A stretch of 64,000 nucleotides of DNA from Aricia agestis (GCF_905147365.1 NC_056428.1:40963001-41027000), one strand, 5' to 3'; positions 1 through 11,472 are shown, counted from the first letter of the stretch. The notes: a model not told the origin generated them from the sequence alone. Numbers and translations are program-made.

Positions 1-109
1 ACGATCGATCGAAACGACAAATTGTCCCGTCTATGGGCACCTTTAAAGTAAGTGCAATTTCTAAAGGCCAAAATTACACTTATAATGCGGGTTCTAGCAC
101 ATTTATTTT

Positions 110-232
110 ATTACTATCAAGCTAATTTTTCGTGAGTAGCTTCATTGTGATAAGACGAACAAAAACAACGAGGAAATTGTTGTTCGCCTTATCAAAATGA
201 AGCTACCCACGACAATTAGCTAGATAGTAATT
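110..232. mobile_element. Foldback (MITE-like) element
   Basis: Two arms of about 52 bases (110-163 and 180-232) are inverted copies of each other with a few mismatches, around a short centre. The left arm contains GTAGCTTCATTGTGATAAG and the right arm its reverse complement with small changes. There is no coding potential. I could not fix a target duplication because the inverted symmetry runs through both ends. Confidence 0.7.
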
Positions 233-236
233 TTTT

Positions 237-1241
237 TTTCTAGGGAACCCTATTACTTTAACCAATTCAAACTAAAGTGAGCCAACGAGATTCAGCTTCG
301 TCGTCTCTGGCTGTGTGACTTTGTGTTTTGCTGAGCGAATTTACTTGAACCTACAGATACGATCTTAGCGAAGTTTTCAAAACTGTTGTCCTGTGTGATA
401 TTTTGTTGCTTTGCGAACAATATTTTAGTTTTTTACATTACCTTTTAATACCTTCTTTTCGATTATTGCAATAATAGATAAATGGACTTGTAGGAAAAAG
501 GCGGACCTAAGTTACTTGTTTGGGCTGTCAAGTTAAGGATAGTCATGATCAAATCTTTCAGCTTGATAGAAAAGATTCAGTTTTATTAACATCAAATTAT
601 AACCCAAAGTGATTAAGGTCTACCTGACCGTCGATAAAGAGGTAGGCTTGTATCATATTTTCTTCTAAATAACTGTAGGAATTTCCTATTCCACTGCTGG
701 ACATTTTTGACAGTTGCTTTCTACCGTGAGACCACGACAGTTTAGTAAAAAATTGAGCTTGACGGCCTGTCCACATCTCCACGTCACGACGTCGTCAACG
801 TGGAACGGTGCGTTGCAGAACTGGATACCTCGACCTTAAGTAACCGCGACCGAAACCTCACAGTTATATAGGGGCCATTAACAGGTAAACATTCATCTTT
901 TATAATATCACGAAAATCTGGATGTCGCTGGCTCTCAGGGTTAGGTTAACACCATTAATAAGATATTAATAAGCTAAATCTGATTCTTATTAAGTAATAA
1001 TATTATTAAGGAATAATAATTGTGCTGGGCGTCTTTAAAAAAAAATATCATAAAATCAATTATTGTGATAGCTATCACATAATCTTACAGTTGGATTTTA
1101 ACACAGGATTTCATTTAGTTAGTAGATACACTCGGCTTAAGTCTAGTGATGTAAATGTAATCTAAGGACTAAGATCCATTCCCCTTTAAAAAAGGTGTCA
1201 GGAATTTGAAATAAAACCATCAATTGAAGATGAGTAACATC
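237..1241. other. Intergenic sequence, nothing recognised
   Basis: AT-rich, stop-rich sequence with only short chance reading frames on both strands. I see no splice-flanked coding segment and no repeat that recurs elsewhere in the window. Confidence 0.5.
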
Positions 1242-1244
1242 TAA

Positions 1245-1565
1245 GGCCTCTTACACACTGCGACTTTTAACAGCGATGCAGTCGCGAGTTTTTGAAACGC
1301 GTGGTAGCATCGCGACACCAGCAATTTTTGTATCGATGCTGTCGCGCGTTAGTATCGATACAGTTGCGCGTTAGCATCGATACACACGCGCGACACCATA
1401 AATTTTTGCATTGATTTTGCTTCTGCATCGTGACAGCAACGCTACTGTATCGCGACTGTATCGATGCTTAAAGTAGCGCAAGTGTGTAAAGGTGGACCAT
1501 TTGCGACTGCATCGATGCTGCATCGCGACTGCATCGCTGATAAAAGTCTCAGTGTGTAAGGGGCC
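1245..1565. mobile_element. PIF/Harbinger-like MITE with TAA target duplication
   Basis: The ends form a terminal inverted repeat of roughly 40 bases: the left end reads GGCCTCTTACACACTG and the reverse complement of the right end reads GGCCCCTTACACACTG. Both continue through the shared word CAGCGATGCAGTCGCG. TAA lies immediately outside each end (1242-1244 and 1566-1568), the target preference of PIF/Harbinger elements. The interior is built of repeated GCATCGATAC and GTCGCG-type words. A 100-codon minus-strand frame inside it is a by-product of this repeat structure. Confidence 0.85.
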
Positions 1566-1568
1566 TAA

Positions 1569-2454
1569 TACAGTAAAGACAATAGTATCAGTCGCGACAC
1601 TTTGACATCGATGAACCATTGTACCGAACCGGTGGTAGGCATCAGGTAGACATTCTGAAAAAATTTGATTCAAATTTACTCAGAAATAAAACATTTTTTA
1701 TTTTATTATTTTATTATTGCTCCGAGTTCCGACAAACAAAACACAACCATACAATAAATAACTCAGACAACACATTCGCCGAAACATTTGCTTGCAACGG
1801 TTTAAGATGGCAGTCTTTCATCGCGTAACAAGGTATATTTTATCAAAAACTCATTAAAAAGAGTGGTAATACATTAATGAATCAGTCGCAATAGCGAGAC
1901 TGGCAGTGTCTTACGTTTCAGTTCTTTTAGGGTAGTCACACTGGGACGCTAGGCAACGATGCTTAAATATAGATGTAGATGTTATAATAATAATGTGCAG
2001 AAAATGCAGCTCTGTGAAGAAACCTGTGGGAATGTTAAAATCTCTGGCAATGTTAAAAACTGCAAGCCGCATAGCATCTCGGTGTGACAGACCCTTAGTA
2101 CATAACGCATATTGTTTATAACAATAATTATTTTATAATCATAAATAACTAGTGCTTTGCGTAACAATCGCAAATAAAAAACGATACTGTAATACGCAGT
2201 ATTTCTCAAGTACCGTAAAAAGTGTCACTACAGCGCCATCTACGAGTGAAACTATAACATTTTTACAGTTGTTTAGTTTGAGCAAAATGAACGGGAAGTT
2301 TACTCTTTTACTCCCACCTAATTAGAATTTAGATACAAGTCTAAAAAGCAAATACTTCAAAAGATTAGAACTTACTAGGTTTTGCACTAGGACGCAAAGT
2401 ATTGGTGAACAGTTAACATAATAGACACTCATAACACAGTAGCAGGGAGGTAAT
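1569..2454. other. Region downstream of the small membrane-protein gene
   Basis: AT-rich sequence to the 3' side of the minus-strand gene at 2455-2709. It should hold that gene's 3' untranslated region, but I could not pick a polyadenylation site with confidence. No other feature was recognised. Confidence 0.4.
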
Positions 2455-2709
2455 TTATGAGATGCCTCGGCCTCTTTGATTTGGGACCTCAGCGGAGTCG
2501 GTGACTTCGCAGCCCAGCTTAGGGAAGATGAGAGAGTAGATCAAAAAGTAGCAGAGACTGACTGCGAACCCGTTCAGGAAGGCGTAGAAAAAGTAACCCC
2601 ACTCCAAAGTCGTCATGTCTTTCATCATGTCGAAGAAATAGTAAAACATCTTGATGCTGAATATGATTTGGAAGATTGCAAGAACTGCGCCCAGAATCCA
2701 GTCTTCCAT
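2455..2709 (-). CDS. Small two-membrane-segment protein, 84 residues, unrecognised
   Basis: I do not recognise the family. The predicted protein has two strongly hydrophobic stretches, about residues 4-27 (including WILGAVLAIFQIIF) and 39-64 (including GYFFYAFLNGFAVSL), joined by an acidic Met-rich loop. It ends in a polar tail (SAEVPNQRGRGIS), so a small integral membrane protein is likely. The ATG is the natural start: the same frame has a TGA four codons upstream. The exon appears to begin at 2767, after a pyrimidine-rich tract ending in AG (TTTTTCTTTTTAG on the minus strand), which leaves about 58 bases of 5' untranslated sequence. The frame ends at TAA (2455-2457). An overlapping 91-codon frame on the same strand crosses the inferred splice acceptor and is compositionally unlike a protein, so I treat it as a shadow. 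Homology in other Lepidoptera would settle it. Confidence 0.6.
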   Translation of the reverse strand: MEDWILGAVLAIFQIIFSIKMFYYFFDMMKDMTTLEWGYFFYAFLNGFAVSLCYFLIYSLIFPKLGCEVTDSAEVPNQRGRGIS

Positions 2710-2767
2710 GATTCTTCTTCACGCTTCTTTGTTCTTGTCTCCGAAAGCTGGGTACGGCTATGGCACC

Positions 2768-3723
2768 TAAAAAGAAAAATATTTTAGTCCTCAATGAAAA
2801 TAAAAATTTTAATAAAAATAAACATTCAAATATTTAAAATGAATAGGCATGATGACTATTTTTTTTTCTTATCATTAATTGAAAGACACTTAAAAAATAG
2901 AAACATCGTTGAAAGAATGACTCTGATAGCTTTAAAATTCACCAAGATATGACAATTCAAATATCTCATAAAAAAGACCTGCCCGAAACGCTCCATACAA
3001 AGTACATACGAAAGTATGACGTCAGTCTTTCGTAGTTTGTACGCATCGGGAGACAACTTTGTTTGACAGGTATATTAAATATTGCGTTTATGAAAGTGGT
3101 TTCATCACAAAAGTTGCTTTTAATTGCATAAGTTATCGAATTGTATACAAATATTAAGAAATTTAATTGAAAAAAAAAATCGACTTGAATATCCAACTTT
3201 CAAGGCGCATAACAAAAAAAATACAAATGCTATCAAGCTGAAATTTTGGGAACACTTATTTTTTACCGTGATTTCTTTATTTTATTAACAAAATAATCGC
3301 TAATCTTTGACCTTGTCATCATTGACTTTGAAAAAAAGCGAATATTATGTGACCCATAAAAAGTTTTTAAACAATTTAAAATAATTTCCCAGTAATGAAT
3401 AACTTGGTAATGGACTGGGAAATAAATTTAAATTGCTTAACTTTATAATTTAATATTTTTTTTATCCAAAATTAACTTTTATTTTAAATTATAACTAGAC
3501 AATACAAAAGATAGTGAGTTTTCTTGTTTCGTTGTATTTTGCTGTTTGCATAAAAATATTTTTAAAAATTTAAATACTTTTTGAAAGTATAAGTGAAACT
3601 TGGAAACTTACTTTATTAATTTAATCATAATTAATATTTTTATCAGTTTAATCACAATTAATAATTTCATTTATTTAATCATAATAATATCTTCTACTAA
3701 TGGATATGCAAAATTTTACTCAC
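2768..3723 (-). other. Probable intron in the 5' untranslated region of the small gene
   Basis: Inferred from an acceptor on the minus strand at 2768-2769 and a GTGAGT donor at 3718-3723. It is very AT-rich, with no open coding segment and no recognised mobile element. The donor choice is tentative. Confidence 0.4.
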
Positions 3724-3830
3724 TTTCAAATTTATTCACCTCACTTAACAAACTTCACCAAGTCAGCAAGACAAACTAGTCAGACTGTTGGCAGTTGGTA
3801 GTCTAGACCGCGAATGTCTCGATGTCCTGG
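3724..3830 (-). other. Candidate 5' non-coding exon of the small gene
   Basis: On the minus strand this ends at a GTGAGT donor (3718-3723) and starts somewhere at the edge of the GC-rich island to its right. It has no long open frame. The 5' boundary is a guess; transcript data would decide it. Confidence 0.35.
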
Positions 3831-3935
3831 GTCGTCCCCCGGGGCGGGCAGGGCTGCGCATGTCCGCCCTTCTCCGCTCCGCCCAGCCTCGTGTCTGCGC
3901 ACCCTTCCCTCCGCCCTTCCCTCGCCTACATTCTA
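3797..3935. promoter_or_regulatory. CpG- and GC-rich island, probable promoter of the small gene
   Basis: A sharp patch of GC-rich sequence with repeated CCGCCC/CCTCCGCCC and CGC words stands in otherwise about 65% AT DNA. It lies immediately upstream, in minus-strand sense, of the candidate first exon. No clear TATA box is seen. The inference rests on position and composition only. Confidence 0.45.
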
Positions 3936-5025
3936 TGACCTAAATCGTCATTAATCGGCCCAGATTATTGATTCTGCATACGGTGCACAAAATAAACAAT
4001 AAAAAATCCGAATATTGCCCCCGCCGCCGAATGCGACTGTGGCGCCCTCTGCGTGCGTTTCGTAGCGCCATCTATGTTTTCATTTTATATTTATTTTAAG
4101 AATTCGTTAAAATTAAACGTAACGCATTGTGAAGAGCTTATTCTTAGGTTACATTTTACTTAGCTATTCTTACCTAGCTTTTAAATGATTTGTGAATTTT
4201 ACTTAAAGCTAAAGCTTGTAAGGGTATATATCTTAGATTAAGTACATATTTTTATCTACTCATGCCCAACAGCTGATCTGCTTATATATGCGATATTATA
4301 TGTTTTAGTTGGTGGTTCCAATACCTTTTCCAGTGCAAAATAATGTCATTGTTTTGGTATAAAAATACTTCTACAGATTGTTTATGTGGTCAACGACATG
4401 CTAGTGCAATTATACATTATAATTAAGATGTAGGCAACTAATGTAGCTACATTAACACTTACCGTTACTCACGTTACTCTGTGACAAGCTACTTACCTAA
4501 GTATACTTAACAATAATTCTTACTTCAGTCTTTACATACGAAAAGTTTGTTAACCCTGATTTCAATCCTATTAACATTGGTAGTTTTTTTTTAAAATGTG
4601 ACTCGATCAAAAATTTCGGCGCCTCCGGTTTATTGGACCTCAGAAAGAAATTTTTTACCATTCAGTAAATCTCTACAAACCTATAAAATAAAACCTACAT
4701 TATTTGATATCTTGTTTTAATGTAACACACACCTAATAGTCTGTCTGTGAATAATGTCATGGATGATGGAGTGCCTGTTTTGGACGAAATATTTCTGCGA
4801 AAATTAATTTATTTTCTAAAAAAAAGACTACTTCAAAAAGGTTCATAGCAATAACATCATTTTTATTGTTAGCAGCTACTAACTAGTTAGAAATATAGTT
4901 CTGGAATATGTTCTGTCTCATGGTTTAGAGTTTAGACTATTATAATATATCATCTACATAGGTTTTTATATTGTATATTTCTACCAAGTTTGGTGTCTCG
5001 TCTAATGGCTAGATAACTACCGCAC
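3936..5025. other. Intergenic AT-rich sequence
   Basis: No coding segment or recognised repeat seen on either strand. Confidence 0.4.
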
Positions 5026-5028
5026 TTA

Positions 5029-5157
5029 CGGCCATTCCCAATATTTGATCTATCTCTGGTTTTGCCCTACTAGAGATAGGAATAGCTCACAATTGACATA
5101 AAATATATATCTCTAGTAGGGCAAAACCAGAGATAGATCAAATATTGGGAATGGCCG
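5029..5157. mobile_element. Foldback MITE family A, copy 1, TTA target duplication
   Basis: Near-perfect long inverted repeat. The left end starts CGGCCATTCCCAATATTTG and the right end is its reverse complement; the arms run about 50 bases each to the word CTACTAGAGATA. TTA lies immediately outside both ends (5026-5028, 5158-5160). Two further copies of the family lie at 23936-24093 and, in the inverted duplication, at 33314-33471. Confidence 0.88.
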
Positions 5158-5160
5158 TTA

Positions 5161-7302
5161 GAGACGAATATTAATTACGGGACTTTAACGTATGAAGCTA
5201 ATGTCAAAATCTTCATTTTATTACAGTTAAGTAATAATTCCTTTATGAATATAAAATATATTGCTTTATGTGTGCGGCAGTTAGACTTTATAAAACTAGC
5301 ACTTACCTGGCGCCGGGTAAGGGACCATCCATAAAGTACGTCACACTATTTTCATAATTTTAAGACCCCTCCTGCCCTCCTAGTCGCAGGTGGTTACTGA
5401 GCCCCCTCCATCCTAGTGTGACGTCACATAAAATTTGCAATTTTACATTCATCAGTTACAACCACCTCAATATTAGCTTAGCCCTCCCTTTCCTTGTCAC
5501 ACCAAGTCACACTTCGTCGACCCCCGCTTTAAGTGTGACAAACTTTATGGATGTCATCATCATTAGGGGTCACCTAGTGATGACTGCTCGACGATGGTGC
5601 TGTGCTAAATGATGGTAGTGAAATACTGGGACTGGGTGAAAATGACGTGAGTACAAGCAAGCAATAATTTAATATTAGTTGCTTTTATTTATTTAAATTT
5701 TTAAATATCTCTTTGAAAATTTTATTATTATAGACAGATATATTAAGCATGCTGTCGACTTTCACATACGAGTAAGCCTAAACCGACAACTAAAAAGGAG
5801 AAAATTGTTTATGACATATTATTTTTATGCCGTTGATAAATTATGTATTTTTAACTTCAGAGAGATATTTTACTTAGTTTTGCGATCTTCTGTCCTCATG
5901 TCTGTTGAAGGAACCAACATGTTAAATTCTTCTAATGTTTAGGCTGTATAGCAGCAAATCATTCTTGCGTAATGAGTGTATTTTATTAAGTCAGCTGTTT
6001 TTGCCGTTGCTTCTACTACTTAAAATAAAAATTAACTCATTAAATTACTCGAAATACTTAGTAAAAAGTAAATAAATAAGAGAACCTGTAAATAAGTATC
6101 ATGCTATACTAATATGTAATTATATTTCAGTAAATTAACAGTATATTCAACAATTTTGCATTCAAGCCAATATGTTCCCCCATATAAATTTCGAAGTTTA
6201 AAGCAATCTAATATTATAACCTTATAAATATATAGGCCAGACTTATATACGATATATAACGGGGATGTAATTACTATAGGTAATATATTGAAAGATACAT
6301 ATTATTACAGAGTCATTTTATATAGACGATACAGTTTCGTCGAATCTCTCGCCTAAATCCAAACAATTATTACTACATTAGATTATATTCTACAAAACAT
6401 CAGACAATTTGCACATCTATCTACAGAGAGATCTTCAGTGTAACTCCAAAAACGTCTCTGCCTTATTAATAAACTTAGATTAATACTATTTCATATTGCT
6501 GACTCTGTCTGTACAGTGTACAGGTTTTCCAAAGCATATAAGACAAAGTCAGCAAATGTATAACTAGGTTAATTTAATAAGACTCCTTATCATCGACTTC
6601 GTTCGATAAAATGTTGTTGTTAAAATACAGTTTGTCTAGATATGTATCGGCAATTTGTAGAAAAATAGAAATATACTAAAGTTTTGCAACACTCTACTGA
6701 AAATATTGTTTAGCTTTCAACAGATATATATTTTCAAAAAATATAAACAGACGAACATAATATAACCTTTTTGGAAGTCGGTTAAAAATTAAACACATAT
6801 GTAAAGGATTTACAATCTCCATACGAGTATATGTGATATTTTGTCACCTATTCCATTGTGAAACAGGTACTAAGTACAATATAAAGGAGATTACAGTGAA
6901 GTTCAAAGTAGATATTTCTTATAAAATAAGATTATGGTTATGGAGTAACCTGAAGACCTCCTAAACGACGTCGTTAAGACGCTGGTAACAATGTCTACTT
7001 TCAATATTATGATTAAACAATATCTATTAATACTAACATTAATACAAGTTAAGGTTCACCTACACGCATGTACAAACAATCCTCTTTAATCGACACCCTG
7101 AGACGAGTCATAATGATGAATACAATTACTTTGAAACGTCTCATGGTTTTGACTATAGATTTTAAACATTGCAATTCACAATCGCATATTCCTTTATGAA
7201 AACGTTTTTAACTTATAGAGTAGTATATGTACAATCAGAGTTAACTCATAGGCAGATGGCAGATGCGTTGTATTATCTATTTGGTCGGGTCCAGTAAGTG
7301 GT
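5161..7302. other. Intergenic AT-rich sequence with a short dispersed word
   Basis: No coding segment. Around 5200-5245 there is a dispersed repeat word (TGTCAAAATCTTCATTTTA followed by a TTAAGTAATAATT block). It recurs near 13450, 60085 and, degraded, near 60320. Confidence 0.4.
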
Positions 7303-7310
7303 GTTCTTGG

Positions 7311-7633
7311 CATGGGCGTACCCAGGTTCTGGGCCAGGGGGGGGAGGGGGCAAATTACCCAGGTTTTGAGCCAGGGGCGGGGCAAATTACCCAGGTTCTG
7401 AGCCAGGGGGGGGGGGGGGGCGCAAATCAGATTTTTTATAAGCTAGGTGTTTATAAAGAAAAAATAATATTTTTTAGTTGTAAAAATATTGTATTGCAAA
7501 CAAATGGCAAAAGTTCGTTTTCTTGATTTTTAATTTTTATAGATAAAAGTACGAGATAATTTACTTAGTAGGGACGTCAACATGATCCAGGGGGGGCAGC
7601 TGCCCTCCCCTGCCCCCCCTCGGTACGCCCATG
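7311..7633. mobile_element. Short DNA transposon with 8 bp target duplication and G-rich end array
   Basis: The ends are inverted copies (CATGGGCGTACCCAGG at the left; CATGGGCGTACCGAGG read inward from the right). The 8-base word GTTCTTGG lies directly outside both ends (7303-7310 and 7634-7641). An 8 bp duplication fits hAT-like transposition. Just inside the left end, three tandem units of an ACCCAGGTTCTG...CAGGGG...CAAAT type run from about 7320 to 7425 and include a run of 13 G. No transposase is encoded, so the element is non-autonomous. Confidence 0.75.
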
Positions 7634-7801
7634 GTTCTTGGGTTTAACATTCCCGACCAAATTAAGTAGGTCCGCCATCGGCTTATGAATTAATTCAAGA
7701 TTTTCTGACAGTATAATAATAATACAATTATTATTACTATTTACCACTCTAGCTTGAAGTTGAATCTGAATTCGCAAGCGCAACAGTTAAGTACACTGTA
7801 C

Positions 7802-7850
7802 ACTTTAGCTTGGCCGCTATTAAACTATTAAATAGCGGAGAAGCTAAAGT
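7802..7850. repeat. Short inverted repeat
   Basis: ACTTTAGCTT..CCGCTATT is followed after a short AT spacer by its reverse complement, with two mismatches. It could be a degraded MITE end pair or a simple hairpin. Confidence 0.5.
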
Positions 7851-9254
7851 TTTTTTTTGCATATATCGCGACGTCAGTCAGACTTTGACACGGAGAAGGC
7901 TTGGAAATTATAGCACCAATAAGCAATAAACAACGAATAACACACATCGCATTACGTCCTCTATAACACGTAGGCGATAAATATGGTACGAACAATATAT
8001 AATTGTAGGAATATAAAGTTAATGGTTTTTGATGTGTTTGATGCCGATATGTAACCTTATGGTCTTCAAACGTTCCTGTCATATATCACGATAAAGCTGT
8101 AATGTGTCACAATAATGTCTATTTCACACGGTAGACCCTAAGGCTACATAACGGTACCGTGGCAAATAGAAACCCTCATCGTAAAGGGTAGCATTTGGTG
8201 ATAGTTAGCTGCAGCTTTAAAAGGCTCTTTCAGCGCGTGAACAAAGTTGGAAAAACGGTGTTGTACTACTTAAAAAATGTAATTTAGGGTACAGCTGTTT
8301 TAAGCCCATTACCTATAAAGTAGATAACGCTAGCTAGCGTCGGTTCAAAGCTGACAACTACTTTGGACATTGTAGTAAGCTCCATTCTCTAGACAATAAT
8401 CAAAACCCGACAACCAGCTCAAACTCAAACTCAAAAATTTGTATTCATTATATTTTTTTTCAAATTCTCTGAACGTCGGGACTATATTGGTGCCTACCAC
8501 CAACTTAAAAAGAATAGAGTTTCTTGGTTATACATCCAAGAAGCTTTCCGTAAAACTCTACTTTTTAATTTGTTTATCTCGTAGCAACGTAGCTTGTTAC
8601 GGTAAGTAAGTTTTTACTTAAGTAAATACTTGAGAATATAAATCCTATTGGCAATTACATACCATATTTGTCGCATACTAAGTCAATTTAGACTAGCATA
8701 GAAAATTGCTTGAGCATCTCAAAACGTAAACAAAATGTCAACTTTCCTTAGCGATAAAGGTAGCGTAGAAAAATGTGTTTACAAAATGTCAGCTCCTGCT
8801 GCCCAAACCACTCTTCCAAGTTCCACAGCTTAACATCTAGTTCAACAATACCGAAGAGTTGTTCTACATTCCTGCATATTGTGCGGCATAATATAGAGAA
8901 CAATATAAGGTGTGGTGAAATCAACTAGATGTTTTGGGATTGTCATCTATTACTTAGGTTCTGGTGGTGTATGCTTTGGCAAAAAATCTAGGCGTTTTTT
9001 CTTAGCGAATTCGCTTATATTAATTTATTTTCTGTAGTGTGACAACTTTATTGTTTTTGGCTAAACGTAACTTTAAAAATATCTAGGTAAAGGGTCCAAA
9101 ATATATGTTGTTGATATTATGACACCTTATAGAGTCATATTATAATAATATTATATTGATTGATGTTATGTATTCAGATGGGTATTATATAGGTAGGTGA
9201 ACTTATTCATAATATTATGATAGACTTAATGCTATGTACTCTGCTCACTTTAAT
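7851..9254. other. Intergenic sequence, nothing recognised
   Basis: Short chance frames only; no splice-flanked coding segment and no repeat shared with other parts of the window noticed. Confidence 0.4.
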
Positions 9255-9382
9255 CTAGTGTTTTTCAATCTATTTCATTACACGACTCCTTTAGATTTAG
9301 ATAACATTACGGTGAAATCATGTATTTTGAGCCTAGCATTTCGCCCTAGAAATTCAAAACACACAGATTGAAAAACACTGGT
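9255..9382. mobile_element. hAT-like MITE
   Basis: The ends read TAGTGTTTTTCAATCT and, inverted, CAGTGTTTTTCAATCT, matching the CAGTG...CACTG termini common in hAT elements. Flanks are almost identical over eight bases (CTTTAATC on the left, TTTTAATC on the right), in line with an 8 bp target duplication. The roughly 95-base interior is non-coding. Confidence 0.65.
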
Positions 9383-9749
9383 TTTAATCTAAAGGTAAGT
9401 AAAATTATTCCAATTCGTACTATTAAAATATAATGCTATTATATCATAGATTACCTTTAGTTAATTGAGCAGAGTATCAAGAAATCGGTTACTAAAGGTT
9501 TACAAAGTTTTATAAGGGTTTTCTTCAAAATACGGCTTTGATAGAGAAAAGATTTTCTATAATTTACAGTAAATTTAAGTGCAGAGTAAAATGTGCCTTG
9601 TTCCCAAATATTTATAGACTAAACAAAACATTATGTAACATCACTTAAACTATGCAGGGCAAAATAACAATACTCAGGTACCTAGTGCTGAGTGCGAGAT
9701 CGCGTCTCTTCGCGCCATTACAAAGTTAACTACAATAGTGTCAAATAAT

Positions 9750-9975
9750 AAAAAACGGGCGTTGGCCCACCACACTTTCCCACCGCTGTATCTCCTGTGT
9801 CGCCAGGATGGACAGCGGTATCCAACCACGAAAACCCTTTAATATGATGTCAGGGAGCCCGAGGGACATGCTAAAACTGTCTTGGGGGGTCCCAAGACAG
9901 TTTTAGCATGTAGCAGCAACGAAATTAATCAGAACAAAGTAGGGGGAGTACGAAGAATTTCCTCCCCATAAAAGC
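9750..9975. repeat. Dispersed repeat family B, copy 1, interrupted by a palindrome
   Basis: Shares a colinear series of words with 20573-20783, including TGTATCTCCTGTGTC, CAACCACGAAAACCCTTT, CAGGGAGCC and CTCCCCATAAAAGCGGGAG. The class of element is not clear to me. In this copy the segment after GCTAAAACTGTCTTGGG is replaced by an inverted copy of itself (9866-9911). Confidence 0.7.
9866..9911. repeat. Perfect 21 bp palindrome with 4-base loop
   Basis: Arms 9866-9886 and 9891-9911 are exact reverse complements (ACATGCTAAAACTGTCTTGG...) around GGGT. The related copy near 20684 carries only one arm and continues ACCCGCAACC, so here the second arm looks like an added inverted copy. Confidence 0.9.
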
Positions 9976-10143
9976 GGGAGTCAATAGACGATTCGCCCGT
10001 TGGGCTACTATAGGTAGGTGGTGCATCGGGGGTATTGTGAATTTGAAGGTCAGGCGTAACGTCGGTCGCGATGGGTGTACCTTAGCTGGCCGTGCCATAA
10101 GGGCGAGGATGCATTAACGTCGGCGCTTATAGTAATGTTATTA

Positions 10144-10455
10144 CTATAATATTATTATTATTTTACTCTTATACGTTGGACAGTCTGGGGAGCCCGTGGA
10201 GTGGTCGGAGGTTTTTGTAACATAGACAACTACCACAAATCGGCTTAAAATTAACTTTATCTTTGTTGGGGCGACACGGATTACGATTGCAACAGAATTT
10301 AACGACGTGCCCGTACAGTAGGTACGGCAGTTGCCGCAGCGGACGAGCTCGACGTCGTACACGAAGCGACACATCGCCCAATCGATTATAGGTAAACAGT
10401 TTTTCTTTTGAATATGGTGTTTACGCACTACAGGGTCTAATTCAATGCCTATCAA
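10144..10455 (-). pseudogene. Cysteine-rich reading frame, apparently frameshifted; unrecognised
   Basis: Two overlapping minus-strand frames each look protein-like over part of their length. The longer frame is cysteine-rich at its start (RCGNCRTYC, around 10320-10350). A second frame, open from 10381 down to 10169, becomes cysteine-rich further on (FCCNRNPC and ICGSCLCY, around 10205-10300). The simplest reading is a single cysteine-rich protein, perhaps metal-binding, broken by a frameshift near 10300-10320. I see no clear splice sites. It sits beside a dispersed repeat, so it may come from a mobile element or an integrated virus rather than a host gene. I cannot name a family. Confidence 0.3.
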
Positions 10456-11244
10456 TTTCCTATTGTTTACTTTTCGAGTTAAATCTAATAAATTAGGGTC
10501 AAAAGTGTTTAAAAAAACTTACAGGACACGTAGATTCATGAAGGTGCGTAGATTACACCGTTAGCTAGCTATTTACACATACTCAGCACGAATTTATTGA
10601 TTTAAAACCACTGATTAATAATTTTGAATCCCGGAGCGCACGTCAGACAATGTTAATCCGTACGGAGGCCGCGGGGGAGGGGTCAATTAATGTGACATTC
10701 TATTCGATACCATAATTGTAGTTAGCTTTTTCGAGGCGAGTTGTGACCAAAACTCGCACTCAGTCCGGTTTGTACTAACACAGATGAAGAAATCCACAAT
10801 AAATATCACAGTAAAATAAAATGTTTGTAACTTCATATCGAATATGATTTAGTTTTAGGAATGCAGACATTCTCTAGCCTAAACTCACTCCCGCTCACAA
10901 TTTGTTGCATACCTACACCATCTCAAAATTACTTCTATATTTAGAATATTACTTAAAATATCACATTTCCAAGAATATCATAATCCATAGAATATAACAA
11001 ATAAAATTAATGTACTAAGTACTCAATATAACGGTAAACATTACAAAGTGGTTGGTAAATCGGTAAAAACAGTTTCGGCCAAAAGTCCCCTTGATATGTT
11101 TGAGTTGGAATTAAAATTAAGATAAGTATAGGCTTAACTAGATCTATTTAAGTATCAAAAATCTGATTTTTATCTCAGACAGTAAAACATTTTTAGAATT
11201 TGCCGACATAAAAAATTTACGTATTCGGCTGCGGCAGTTAGAGG

Positions 11245-11472
11245 TGAACATTGCTCTGTTGGATTGTGTTGCGTCAACGCTGGCGTTGTGTCCTTGGAAG
11301 CGATTTTTCAACAGAATATTGACGGAGAAGAATATAAGTATGAGTAATGATGTGATTGATGATTCGCCCAGATCGATATCGTTGTGATGACGCAGCTCGA
11401 AATGTCCAAAATTGCCACTGTCTATTCGTCGTAGTGTTTTTCCGTTGCGTCGACGCTACGTAATAGAGCAAT
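11245..11472. mobile_element. Possible MITE with weak inverted ends
   Basis: ACATTGCTCTGTT at the left faces AATAGAGCAATGT at the right, an inverted match of about 12 bases, and both ends contain a GCGTCRACGC word. The interior is non-coding although a 65-codon frame crosses it. No convincing target duplication. Confidence 0.4.

Noticed and set aside
1371..1673. 100-codon minus-strand frame
   Set aside because: Covers the interior and end of the MITE at 1245-1565; built of repeated GATGC/GTCGC words.
2519..2794. 91-codon minus frame overlapping the small membrane-protein gene
   Set aside because: It begins inside the presumed intron, crosses the acceptor and has an Arg/His-rich composition typical of an out-of-frame reading.
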